Made by a program: the position numbers and the translations under genes | Shown here: in pieces, positions 13,371 to 25,428 of the stretch | Layout of the letters: the number at the start of each line of letters is the position of its first letter | Numbering within the stretch: position 1 is the first letter of the stretch | Origin: Hybos culiciformis | Taxonomy: Eukaryota > Arthropoda > Insecta > Diptera > Hybotidae | Assembly (NCBI GenBank): GCA_964007475.1 | Contig: OZ023274.1 | Location: forward strand, 5,208,001-5,272,000 | Reading direction: 5' to 3' | DNA length: 64,000 bases | The notes under the pieces: model-generated | What the model was told of the DNA's origin: nothing | Databases searched by the model: none | What the model saw: only the letters and a program-made list of their open reading frames with translations

Positions 13371-16300
13371 TTTACGAATTTTAGTGTATTTTTTACTTTT
13401 AGTTTTTCTTCCCAACATTAATTAATTTTTGCTTCGATTTTCAAAAATATGAATTTTTTTCGACTTTAATTTATTTGACATTTATAGTTACTTCGACTCT
13501 AATTCATTTAGCTATACTACACAAATAAAATATTACAATATTTCTTTTCTTATTTCTGGAAAATCAAAACTAACAACCAATTTTCCAATTAAATTCCTTA
13601 TGATACTCAATCAGTTATCTTTATCTAATTGAAAATATCTTATACACAAAATTAAGCTTTTTGCAACATTATAATATGGTACAACCTTAACTATAATGAT
13701 ATATATTTAATTAAAATAAAAATCTAAATTGGCAAAAATATCTCTCCAAGTATATTATTTTCTTCAAAATTTGTCAAATAAACTCCTAGTTAAGAAGAAA
13801 AATATAATAGAAATATTTATAAATTTAATTCCATGAACCCACAATAATTGCATTAGCAAAATGATGCATTTACATAACATTTACATTTTTTATTTATTTT
13901 TTATTTTATTTTTTTTGCAAAAAGAAAAAAAACTGAAGTATCTTAATTGGAAAATATTTTGTTTATTTGAAAATATTTTCAATTCCATTTTAAAACAATG
14001 TGCATTAAAAAAGATAATAGAAATAAAAAAAGTATAGATGAAAATATGTCAATTTTATATAGAAAGGGTTTGTCATTACATGAAACTATGTACAAATTTT
14101 ATTTCAATAGTTTATATCTTTCTGTTGATTTCAAAAGTTTATATCTTTCTGTTGTGAAAAACTTAGTTTGCATAAAATAGATATTTACGATGAACTACAA
14201 AAATATTGGGTTAATTATTATATTGAAATTTGATTGCATTATTAAAAATCTCCAATGTATGCTATCAAAATTCATTCTTTTCAAAAATTCTTTATAATTC
14301 AACTAATAATTGTGAACAACTTTCAAATAGTGAAAAAGTCTATATAAAAAACTATCATATATCAACACCAAATGAAAGACAAAATAGGAAAGTTTAATTT
14401 TATAATATTATAGATAAATTATAATATAAAATTAAAAAAATAAAGCGTAAAACCACAAGATAAACAAATAAAAACTTTATAATTGCATAATAAATATTTG
14501 TATAAAATGCACTACCATGCAATTATTATCAATATCTAAACAAAATAATTTTCATTTTCTTTTAGTTCAGCATGACTGAATAACTCGTCAATTATTCAGA
14601 CATTTTATTATTGTCCATTATTTTAAATTGCACAAACAGTGTCAACTTTCATAAAATGCGACCTTTAAATTAAGGGTATATTAATCAATTATTGTCATTG
14701 CCAATATATAAAATATTATAATTTCTATTCAATAGATCTTACTTTTTTTTTTATAATAAGTGTACCAAAAGGAGAGCGGAATATTTCATGTTGCAGATAA
14801 TACATAGTGATTAGAAGTCTTTCTTGTACTTTTTCTGGCCCAAAAATCAAACATTATCTCAAAAGCATATATATGTTATACATACACATACTAAAATACT
14901 AGACTTTATTCCTATTGTGTTAATTACATAATTATATATTTGACGTGTCACTCTTTTAGTTAATTATTACTTTTGGCTTATGAATTATTATTGTCTATGA
15001 TTATAGCCTGAAAGTTTTATTTTCAATTAACTTTATTATTGCTTATTTTAATTTTTTTTTTTTATAATATCCTTACACTTAACAAACTTAATCCAATTTT
15101 AGCTCTAAGCATATAATACTGTAATTATCTTTATAAATTTATTTTAATATCATTTTATAAAGAAAATTTGATATTATTTTTGAAAAATTTTCTATTTTAT
15201 TGGAAAAAAAAAAAATTGTTGGTTTAATACATGTAGTTTTAATATTAATATTTTGTTTATTATTCGGCCATTAACCCAACCTGAGTTTTTTTTTCATAGA
15301 AAAAATACCTATATACATAATAATATAGAAAAATAAGATTATTAAAGTTCAAAAGATATTCCGAGAAGACTCACTTGATTCTACTTTTAATGAATTAAAA
15401 GAACATTTTAATTATGCCCGTATTCAGAAAAAAAATTCTTGATTTCGATTAATTAAGTAATTGGAATTAAGTTAATTAATTGGAATTAATTTAATTAAGT
15501 GATATATTCATGAAAATCTTCTTCATATAATTAATTATAATCCTGGATTAAGTTCTTTATTTACATTTTTTTTTAAATTTATTAAGGGTTTATGCAGTAC
15601 CAGCATAAATATCAAGCAGTTTTATATTCATATGTATAAAATAAAATCTCATATAGGGATTAGAATCGTAACAAAAATGAATGCATGAAAATACGTACTG
15701 AAAAATTTAAAATTGTTTTGTAATAAGAGATTTCATCAAATTTTTATTCAATGAATGTCTAGCACTAAGTCAATGTTTCCGTGGAGTAAGAACTTGTGCC
15801 TATAGTGTGGCTCCTTAGACGAATGATTTGGGATTGTAGAATATCAGAATAGTAATCTGTTTTTTTTTTTTTTGTGCTTCGGTACTGTATTGAATATAAT
15901 TCTAATATAATTCTAAATTATCTAAAAAATTTTTTGGGCAACAACTTGTAATTCTATTCGAGCTAACATACTCACTATTATAATACTATGATTTGATTGC
16001 ACCATAGAATTAATTTATTTTTACTAAATAGAATTGAAGGAAAAATAATAATAATAATAAAAAAAACTTTAAATGAATGCAAAAATTAAACTTTGAGGTG
16101 TAGTTTAAATTTTAAATATTACTGTCCTCCTTCGATAAAATAATAGTCTGGTGTATTTTATTTTTTTTTCTGGAAAAAAAAATTAAAATAAAAATAACAA
16201 AATAATAATATCAAAGAAACAATGAAAGTATTTTAAACTTTTTTTATTTTTGTTTATTATTTTTGCTTTGCTTTGTTTTTTTTTTTTTTTTGTAAGTACG

Positions 16301-18765
16301 TCAACTCTCTGTTAGTTTTATAGGTTTGTTTGTATATATTTATTTATTTTTTGCAAAAAAACAAAAAAAAATATTTTTAAATTGTTAAATAAAAAAAAAA
16401 AAATGTTTATTAAAAATAGAAAAAAAATATACAAAAATGATTTAAACTGTGATAAGCATATTGCAAAAATTTTATTGCCGCCACACTATATTCAAGAATA
16501 TTATTATAAAAAGTTCAAAAATTTATTGTAAAAGAGAGAAGGAAAAACACTCAAGAATTAAGAAATGAAAAATCCCGAGAATGGTTTTCTTTGCTTTTAA
16601 TATAGCTAAATTTTTTCTTTGCAACAATTATTACCTTTGCAACAAAACGACCACAAAATACTGTATAGGTAGAATAGTTTTCATTTTACACACTATATAA
16701 GTTTGGTAGAGATTATTTATTCAATTTAATAATTAGCAAAAGTTGTTAACTAAAGTCTAAATATTAAATTGTATATTCCTATAAAAGTATGTATATAAAT
16801 AAATCATTTAAAAGATGATTATCCAAAAAAAATCGTTGACAACCCTATATTACACATCATAAGAACCAAAAAATTTTATACTTCTTAAACCCAAAATTTG
16901 AATTTGTATACACCAAGTACGATTATTAAAATTAGCACTATACGGAAAATATAAAAGTACACACAAAACTATTTATATGTAAATAAAAAAACCTAAATTT
17001 ATCTACACTATTGTACACAATTGATGCGAATGCGCGCTTTGATCACATTCAATGCAAAATTACAAAATAAAAAGGTTTTGCATAAATTTTGTTAGTAAAA
17101 TTATTGTAATATACACTTTAATGTTATAGGTATACACAGTATATGTAAAACGCATAAATGGTGCTGTGTAGAACATATAGTTACACTCATGTATCTATGG
17201 ATGGATCTGCATAAATATATATATATAGATATATATGCTCAATGTACCTCTATACATATTATTTGTATAAATAATAATAAATTTTATATTTTATGTTAAT
17301 GAATTTTATTTTTCTGTTCGCGGGAACGTCAAAGCGTAATCATTATTTTCAACTTAAAAAAAAAAAATGAAAATTTATGTTAAATTATTATACATATCTA
17401 AGTAGGTATGTATATATATGTATATATAGCATAATATTATAGTTATCCAAGGTACGTACAATATTTGTGCATATTAGAAAAATAGACATCGAAGATAAAT
17501 ATGCAAAAAAAAAAAATGAAATAAAAGGTGTGTCCGTGTTAAAAAGCACTAAAATCTAAAAATAAGGAAAATTCAAATTTTAAATGAAAAACTAATCATA
17601 ATATGCATATTTTTATGACGACAAATTCCCTGCCGGGAAATGATTTAATTATTTTTTGCATTCATAATTAAAAATAAAAGTATATATACCAATGTTTGTT
17701 TATTAAGGAAAGTCCTTCTCAGAAACGATTATTTGTATGTTCAACAAGAAAAGATGTTATGTAACGCATTACACGAAAAATTATGCATTGCACTTATAAT
17801 GGCGCTAATTTTGAAATCTAATATGAAATAAGAGAACAATTTTTTGATTTGATAGCAGTATCTTCATGTAGTAATTTGAAAATAAACACGATTAAATTTT
17901 CCAATTAAACCCATCTTTTGGCTTACTCTTTATAATTTGACCAATGAAATCGTATAAAATAATGAAATCAAAACTAGTTTTCTATAAAAAAAAAACGCTA
18001 AAAGGAGCTTTGTCGAATCCTTGTCGTTAAAATCCTTATTAAAAATATTAAAACTACTTATGTACATTTTTTAATAAAAACACTGAATAAAATTAATATT
18101 CTATGTAGGCTAGCATAATTAACAAACAGTAAATTCCGTAAAAAAAAAAAATCATTTAACATTTTTTTTTTTTGAATCAAGATACGAAACGAATCTATGT
18201 GATTGATAAATATAACTTTGTGAATCATTATAGAATATTGATTTGGAAATTAACGAAAATAATATTCTATATACGAATTATAGATATTTCCTAAATATAA
18301 GTTGAAACAACATCGTCTGATTACTTCTAATAGTACAAAATACTTTGTAGAAAAAATATGGGCTTAATAAGTTATTTATTTGACTTGCATTGCTGATTTT
18401 TGTAATATGCTTGGGACAGACATTTTAAAGCCCGAAGCTTTTTATTATTCTTAATTGTGGGTATTTTAACGTCCTTAAAAACTCTAACTGAGTATTCACT
18501 CTTGAAATAATAAAAAATTATGTAGTTATTGGTTCATTGCCCTCGATACACTTAAATAGATAGGCATCGACCGTACAGTTAATCTAATGTGTACTTTAAA
18601 TAGAAAATTAGAATATAAATAAATGAGTAAAGTATGAAACAGTCCGTAGGTTGTGAATGAATTTTTTTTCTAAATTAAGCATTAAAATAATCTAAAACGG
18701 TTTTTGAATAAAATTTTTGAATAAAATTTTTGAACAAAAAAGCTTGGGACGTAGGAAGTCCTCTG

Positions 18766-18850
18766 CAGGGCCGGCTCCTCCCTATTCCGAATTCGTGGTT
18801 CCTGAAGAAGTGCGCTGGTACATATACCAGTGAAAAGTCGCAGATTATTC
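18766..18850. mobile_element. Possible hAT-type terminus (CAGGGCCGGCTC)
   Basis: A GC-rich island that opens with CAGGGCCGGCTCCTCCC, a typical hAT-like end. The matching GAGCCGGCCCTG was not found to the right, so this would be a solo or truncated end. A 60-codon minus frame crosses it but has no features of a real protein. Its closeness to palindromic cluster C (from 18930) could mean both belong to one larger composite element. Confidence 0.3.
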
Positions 18851-18929
18851 CTATCAAGGTTTAAAATCTCTTTAGACTTTTTTCTGTTTCCCTCCGTTTG
18901 CCAGATTTCTCTGTGTTTGTCGGCGCAGT

Positions 18930-19220
18930 GAAATAAGGCCGCGGGAAATAAGGCCGCGATAGGTTTTTTGTTGCGGTCTTATTTCATTTTGAAAAATAAA
19001 ATAAGGCCGCGAAAAAATCCTCGCGGTCTCATTTCATTTTGAAAAATGAAATAAGACCGCATAAAATTCATCGCGGGCTTATTTGGTTTTGAAAAATGAA
19101 ATAAGACCGCGACAAAAAAAAAATTAATCGGAGGGCTAATTTCATTTTGAAAAATGAAATAAAACCGCGAGGATTTTTTCGCGGCCTTATTTCATTTTGA
19201 AAAACGAAATAAGACCGCGT
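18930..19220. repeat. Palindromic word cluster C (GAAATAAGACCGCG)
   Basis: About twelve copies of GAAATAAGRCCGCG. After two forward copies at 18930 and 18945 the copies alternate strictly in orientation to about 19219. Each reverse-forward pair is joined by a short centre ATTTTGAAAAAT, giving back-to-back hairpins of roughly 40 bases. Flanked on the left by a hAT-like terminus and on the right by a GC-rich tract (19240-19275) and the secreted-peptide ORF. No reading frame runs through it. Confidence 0.8.
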
Positions 19221-19294
19221 AATCTTGTGAGGTGAGCACACAGGGCAGGGGGCAGCAGGGCGGCGGGCGGGCGGTTGGTCAGTGGGATTTGCGG

Positions 19295-19459
19295 CTATGC
19301 AGCACTAATGGTACCAACTAGAAATCCAAGAGTAGTAAAGAAAAACCGAGACAAATTCTCTTCAGCAACGTCCAGTTCCCCTGGATTGGTAACAGGTTTG
19401 CCATAAATACACATTGCAAACAAAATTGTGGCAACGATAATAACAAATGAACACTTCAT
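19295..19459 (-). CDS. Putative small secreted peptide, nested in the E78 intron
   Basis: I do not recognise this gene. From ATG at 19459 to TAG at 19295-19297 it encodes 54 residues. Residues 1-20 form a classic signal peptide: MKCS, a hydrophobic core FVIIVATILFAMCIYG, then a likely cut before KPVTNP. The mature part, about 34 residues, starts KPVTNPGELDVAEENLSR and ends in a hydrophobic, amphipathic-looking FFFTTLGFLVGTISAA. The only cysteines (residues 3 and 17) lie in the signal, so the mature peptide has none. A TATATAAA box lies about 50 bases upstream and the start context is AAACATG. Codon use is much richer in G and C than the surroundings, as expected of coding DNA. It is intronless as read and on the same strand as its host. 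Secretion is inferred; function (immune, venom, salivary or hormone-like) is unknown. Confidence 0.6.
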   Translation of the reverse strand: MKCSFVIIVATILFAMCIYGKPVTNPGELDVAEENLSRFFFTTLGFLVGTISAA

Positions 19460-19505
19460 GTTTTTTTACCGAATATATTTTCAAATTACATGAGATTGAT
19501 TTCAA

Positions 19506-19513
19506 TTTATATA
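19506..19513 (-). promoter_or_regulatory. TATA box for the small peptide ORF
   Basis: Minus-strand TATATAAA, about 47 bases before the ATG at 19459. That leaves room for a start site about 30 bases downstream and a short leader. In such AT-rich DNA TATA strings are common, so support comes only from position. Confidence 0.35.
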
Positions 19514-19644
19514 AAAAAATAAGAGGTTTAAAATATTTCAACGGATTGTTTTTTTTAATTAAAAATAATTAAATTATTTAATTTTTGTATTTATATTCAT
19601 CTACTCGTAATTTTCTATTGTAAAATCACAAAAGTCCAACCCCC

Positions 19645-19981
19645 GAATTTGATGATGCAAAAAAAAAAATTGAGAAAGAGAAAAAGTTTTTGTTGTTGAA
19701 AATTTAGATTTTCTATCTCGCTTTTTATCAATTTTATTTTGTTTTATTTTTCGTTTTGACTCGAATTTGACAAAAAAATTGTTGCCAACTATAAAAAAAT
19801 TTCGAAAAATGAGTGAAAATAACTATAAATGTAGAATTCTAACCCTGACAAACTAGAATATGAAAGTGGAATATACATATTCCGGAATATTTTTTTATAT
19901 GAAAAATCCAGTTCAAATTCCTGAAATATTCCGGATAACAGCATATTCCACTAATATTCTCCTAATGCGAACACCATATTA
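19645..19981 (+). repeat. Dispersed repeat family R1, copy 1
   Basis: About 337 bp aligning end to end with 50247-50582, same orientation, with scattered substitutions. Edges are GAATTTGATGATG and CTAATGCGAACACCATATTA. Shared marks include GACTCGAATTTGACAAAAAA and CCGGATAACAGCATATTCCA-like strings. No coding capacity. The second copy sits inside a hAT-type element, so R1 is either part of that family or a separate nested element. Confidence 0.75.
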
Positions 19982-21522
19982 GTAATTTGTTTTATCATAA
20001 CTTTTTTTTAACAAAATTCTTCATACCATCTTTCCTTTGGGAGTAGAGGAAAAACATAAAATTCTAGATACAAATATGTATATAGATATTTACGTATGTA
20101 TAATTTATGCAAAAATAAAAAAAAACATAACATAACTTGAGACTTATAAAGAAAAATAGTAAATTCAAATTAATCCACGACTGGCAAAATGAAAGAAAGG
20201 TACTTTTATTTTATAAATAATATTAAATAAAAGTCAAAATGTCAATTAAAAAAATGAATTTGAATAAAATGTTTTCTTTTTTTTTTGAGCAAAAAATGAG
20301 GAATAAACATTTTAAAAGAATTCATGCAAAACGGCTTCAAGCAATCGATTAAAATCTGCTTTCAAAATAATAGTAAAATGTTGTGTTTTTTTTTCGGGAA
20401 ATTAAAAAAAAAATTCTCTTCAATATATAGGAAAATCATAAATATTGTGGCCTTAAAAGATTTTATTCCATAATCGGCGATATTTTATGTTTTTCGTTTT
20501 AGAAAGTTCATGGTGTTTGTTCTGTCAAAAAACAGAAATTTTAAGAGTTTGCAATTATATTCTAGATTCCAGAGTATGATATTCGTGGGTCGATTTCTAC
20601 TAATGCTTTCGACTGCGAACATTCCAAAATTTTTAAATCTCCGATAATTCATGATTAATTAATTATATCTTTAAGAAGCAGTATAGAAATCTGGGAAATG
20701 AAATGTCAATTTAAATAAGTGTTAGAATTTCGGACAACAGCAAAAAGTCGAATATAATTACAATATCAAAATATATTTAATATTAAATTCTTTGGATTAA
20801 TATTAAATCAAAAACTAAACAGACTGCGGATTAAAATTACATAATGAAAAAAAAAAGATTATTAAATAGATATATTCATAAATTATATTATAGGTGTAAA
20901 ATTTAATTTCTACACTTTTTTCCTTACTACACTATACTAAGTTAAGGTACACTTAAAACTCAATTAAGATTAATTTTGTACAAAAATGAAAACATTTTTC
21001 ATTAAAACAAAATACATACATATAACATACATATTATACACTTTACATAAATGACGAATTTTCTTTACTAAGTATATTCATTACAAAATAAAACTAAGGA
21101 AAAATTTATTACAATATAAAAGAAAAATAATTTTCTTTAAACTTAAAAAATAAATGCGAAAGATTTGCACTATTTTTTTGTTTGAAAAATATAAAAGAAA
21201 GTAGGAAGACTATAAAAACTATATATAGGAAAAAAAATAAAACTTTTAACTATTGACTTCTTCTACAATGCAGACAAACATAATGCAAAAAGTTAAAGTA
21301 CTTCAATCTTTTATTTTTATGCTGCTAACAATGTGAATGAGTTTTAAACGCTGGCTGTTGTAAATATTGTCAATATATTCTTTGAGTTTGATTTATGAAC
21401 ATTTTTATAAATGATTTTTATTTATTTATTATTCCCTGTAACTTAATGATGGTATGTGAATTTTTAATCATTGACAGTTGTATACCACCTAGATTTTATA
21501 CGATTCTAAACTTACCTATAAC

Positions 21523-21702
21523 CATAGATTAAGAATACAGAAAGATGGGAAGCTTCATACAACATTTTTTCAGTCTTTTTTGGTATTTTATTGTGTGTTA
21601 TAATTATCACGTATTTTATTTTGTTTTACTAACACATTGACTTAAAAATACCAAAAATAATGTTGTATGAAGCTTCCCATCTTTCAGTATTCTTAATCTA
21701 TG
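21523..21702. mobile_element. Hairpin MITE, about 180 bp
   Basis: The left arm (21523-21571) starts CATAGATTAAGAATACAG and continues GATGGGAAGCTTCATACAAC. The right arm, ending 21702, is its reverse complement over about 47 bases with only one or two differences. The loop is about 80 bases and parts of it also pair. Transcribed as part of the E78 intron it would form one long stem, longer than a canonical microRNA precursor. Confidence 0.7.
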
Positions 21703-23432
21703 CTATAACTTACTATAACTATGCTATAACTTAATTTGACATGTTAAAGGACAATCGTATAGAAATCCTAAAATTTTCATATGGTGGGCCATATTTTATT
21801 TATATATTAAACTATTTTTTTTTTTTCAAATAAGAACAGTTCCGTGCTAAATAATTCAGACAATCGTAACGTTTCCGATAATTTTGAATATGAAAATATA
21901 ATTTGAATTAAATGGTAGTTACAATCTATTGTAAATAAATAAAAATTTAATTAAAATCGGCGACAATAAGGGTATTGCCTTTGAAATCTTTGTTTTTAAA
22001 TTTTTTTTTTTTATATTGTCGGTACATTAAAATTCAAATTTTTATTATAATTATTGATGGATTAAGCTTTATCATAATTTTAAAAAGGTAAGCAAACGAA
22101 CCATAAAGTAGATTTGTGAGGATATTATGAAAATATTTCCTTTGTTATTTTTTTTCAAAGGAACAAAATAATTTTCTTTGAAGAAAAGTTTGCTGCTTTT
22201 CAACCCTTTTTTCTTTTTATGGTACTCTTATATTCTTTTATTATTCTGTATTCAAACATAAATTTTACGTAGGACTGACTGTCGAAAAACAATAAATCGC
22301 TCGTCATTAAAGAAACTAGCAATTTAAAGGCGCTAACGCATGTATGTTGTAAAAATATCTTCCCTGTTGTTTAATACATTTTTTATTTCTAAAATTCGAA
22401 CCTTATCTAGAACGATCTAGAATTTTGTGCCTGTCACTGTGGGTTTCAAGAGCGTTTTTCGCATTGTTTCCACGTCTACTCACCATAAACCGTTTCACGT
22501 GTCCTGCTTGAATGCTTCAAACAACTTTTTTCGCTTGTTTTTTAATTAAATAATTAAAAAAAAAAAAAAACAATCTTTTTTAGTACATTTTTTATATAAT
22601 CCAATCGCATTTAGAATATCTTATAATACTATTTTTGGTGAACCACTCTTCAAGGAAAAAGAAAATGATTTTCTTTAAATGTTAGACGTCAATAAGACAG
22701 ATGCATAAAAAGATAACTAGTTAACATTTCATTCAGGAAACAAAAAATCCATACGACAAAAATATTGTTAAACTCTATTTTTAAAAAAATGTATATAGTG
22801 TAAAAATGAAATTGTATCATAGATATGTAGATTTTCTAAAGCTGTTAAAATTAATCAAAAGTTTTCTTTCTTGGTTAAAAATGTACCTATAATCGTTATT
22901 GAATAAATACCACGAAACAAATTTTAAAATTGGTCGAATAGGCAATCAACTCAACATATTGTTTAAATATTATTTCATTAAATTAAAAAAAATGTAATTA
23001 AATTATTTAACTCAAATTATTCTTATTGTTTTTATTATACTTTTGTTCATATACTAATTTCTGGTTCGATAAAGGGTTAATAAACTTATAAATATAATAT
23101 CATTAATTAAAAAAAATTGTAATTAATTGTATACTGATTAAAGATTAATATAATAATGTAATATATAATACATAATGAATAATGTAAATAATAATAATGA
23201 ATATCTTCCTTGGTTGTAATAATAAAATTATATTAAAGTATATTCTCAGAATTCATTATTTCAAAATAATCCAAATTAAAATATATATAAATATATTATA
23301 TATATATATATATTATTATTATCAATATAATTTTCTGAATAACTATGTATATGTATATAATAAATAGATAGATCAATTTTCCAGATTAAAAGAAAATATT
23401 ATATTCAATGTTCATGGATCATTCGTTTGGGA

Positions 23433-25084
23433 CTAAGTATATGATTGTATTACGAAACATTAAATTAAATAATATTGCCATAGAGAAATTTTTTAACCAA
23501 AAACCTTTTTGTCTTTATTTCATCTAATAAATTTAATATATATATATGTATATAATATTATACTTGTATACATGTACATATTTAGTTCTGAATATTTTTT
23601 TTTTCAACATTTATACTATACTTAAATAATATTGTTGCGCTCTTATTGTAAAGAACTTTTTAATTGTGTATAGTGCATTATACTTATGTATCTTGTACAA
23701 TGTACATTTATTCAATGTTAGTGCAGTAATTGCACAATCAATAACATAGAAAGGAAAAAAACAACATAATGAGCTTTAAGGTACTATAGGTATATATAAT
23801 ATTTTAGATATCTAATTCTGCATAAGAATTGTAATAAATCTTTATCAGACTCATAAATCAATTGATTGAATGGCATATAAATCTTTTAAGGAAATTATAT
23901 ACTGTTATAGTTAATACAATAATAATTATAATTGCGTCGAAAAAAATTTATTAAATTCAAATATTTACGGTTTTTAAATGAAATGATTGAACATTTTAAA
24001 TTTGCAGATAATTAAACATTAGTTATATATGCAGGAGACATGTATGTAAGCGTATGTTTAAAATGGATTTATAGTATTTATTCAGGCAACATCAAATTTC
24101 TGTAACAGAATTCATTATTAAGATTCTTCGACTTTCCTACATTTTCCAAGTATATATAGTTGGCAAAGGAAAATTTTATATAACATAATACGAAAAATAA
24201 TATGAAAAGAAAGGAACCTGTATTTAGTAAATAATCTAATAATAACAGATGGTAAAAATTTTCCCTAAATTTAAGGTTACAAAATATAAAAGGAAGGAAT
24301 TTTCAATTAACTTCACAAAGATTATTCTTATACAAAGAAAAAAATCGAAAATTTATTGGGTTTTTTTAAAGGAAATAAGAAAATGCATGTCACATTTCGT
24401 AATATTGGCAAAAAAGAAGAAAAAATATATACATATGATACGGCCAACTAATGTACATAATACATAAAAAGATATGGAAAATACAACAAATTCTACTGGG
24501 AAATTATGTAATTCTTTTATGAGATAAAATTACACATATTAAAGTTATGTAGATTCAATTCACATAATTATTCACCGAAAGAAATCACACTTAATTGCAT
24601 TAAATATTCGTTTCACGTTTGTTATTTTTGGAATTTCTATGGGATTTGCATAATTTTATTTTGAAAATGTTGTTTAATAAAAATTTTATAAGATTTTTTT
24701 TTGTGTTCATGCATATGCATGCATATAACACGTATTAGTATAATAATAGGATAAAAAAAGTTACAACGGCAGCTGTTCACTGTACATGTTCAGGTCAAAC
24801 ATAAATGAAACAATAATAAAGGCTTTATTGTTAATAATATGTATATTGATTTAATTACACTTAAAACTGAAAATGATTCTATTTAACTGAGGACAACTTA
24901 ATTTATGATTTATAATATCAGTTTAAATTATGTAAATTAAAATCACAGTTTGGGGCTAAACATATTATTTTTGGAGTTCCTTCAATATTATTATTATATT
25001 AATGCCAAACCATACACCAAACACTATATGGAAATGTAACAATTTTCTTCGAACCCTAGTTTCTTTTTAATTTGTCTTATCGAC
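23433..25084 (+). repeat. Gap-flanking duplication, copy 1 (left of N gap)
   Basis: From CTAAGTATATGATTG to CTTATCGAC it matches 25285-26946 almost perfectly over about 1.65 kb. Differences are few: a shorter TA run near 23540, about 36 extra bases near 24225-24260 and a missing block of about 20 bases near 25060. The rest differs by isolated bases. It contains no defensible gene. Confidence 0.9.
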
Positions 25085-25284
25085 NNNNNNNNNNNNNNNN
25101 NNNNNNNNNNNNNNNNNNNNNNNNNNNNNNNNNNNNNNNNNNNNNNNNNNNNNNNNNNNNNNNNNNNNNNNNNNNNNNNNNNNNNNNNNNNNNNNNNNNN
25201 NNNNNNNNNNNNNNNNNNNNNNNNNNNNNNNNNNNNNNNNNNNNNNNNNNNNNNNNNNNNNNNNNNNNNNNNNNNNNNNNNNNN
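25085..25284. other. Assembly gap, 200 N, between two copies of the same sequence
   Basis: Exactly 200 N. The sequence before it ends at the same nucleotide string (CTTATCGAC) as the right copy does at 26946, and the sequence after it begins where the left copy begins. This placement is what one sees when two haplotypes of one locus are joined in series. Confidence 0.99.
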
Positions 25285-25383
25285 CTAAGTATATGATTGT
25301 ATTACGAAACATTAAATTAAATAATATTGCCATAGAGAAATTTTTTAGCCAAAAACCTTTTTGTCTTTATTTCATCTAATAAA

Positions 25384-25428
<45 letters not shown>

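Noticed and set aside
6858..19220. The three word clusters considered as CRISPR arrays
   Set aside because: The words alternate in orientation, spacers vary in length, there are no cas genes, and the DNA is clearly eukaryotic.
22470..22520. Possible extra E78 first exon with donor-like ATG|GTGAGTAG on the minus strand
   Set aside because: In the phase needed to join 11563 the frame lacks an ATG before a stop, and no acceptor is visible.
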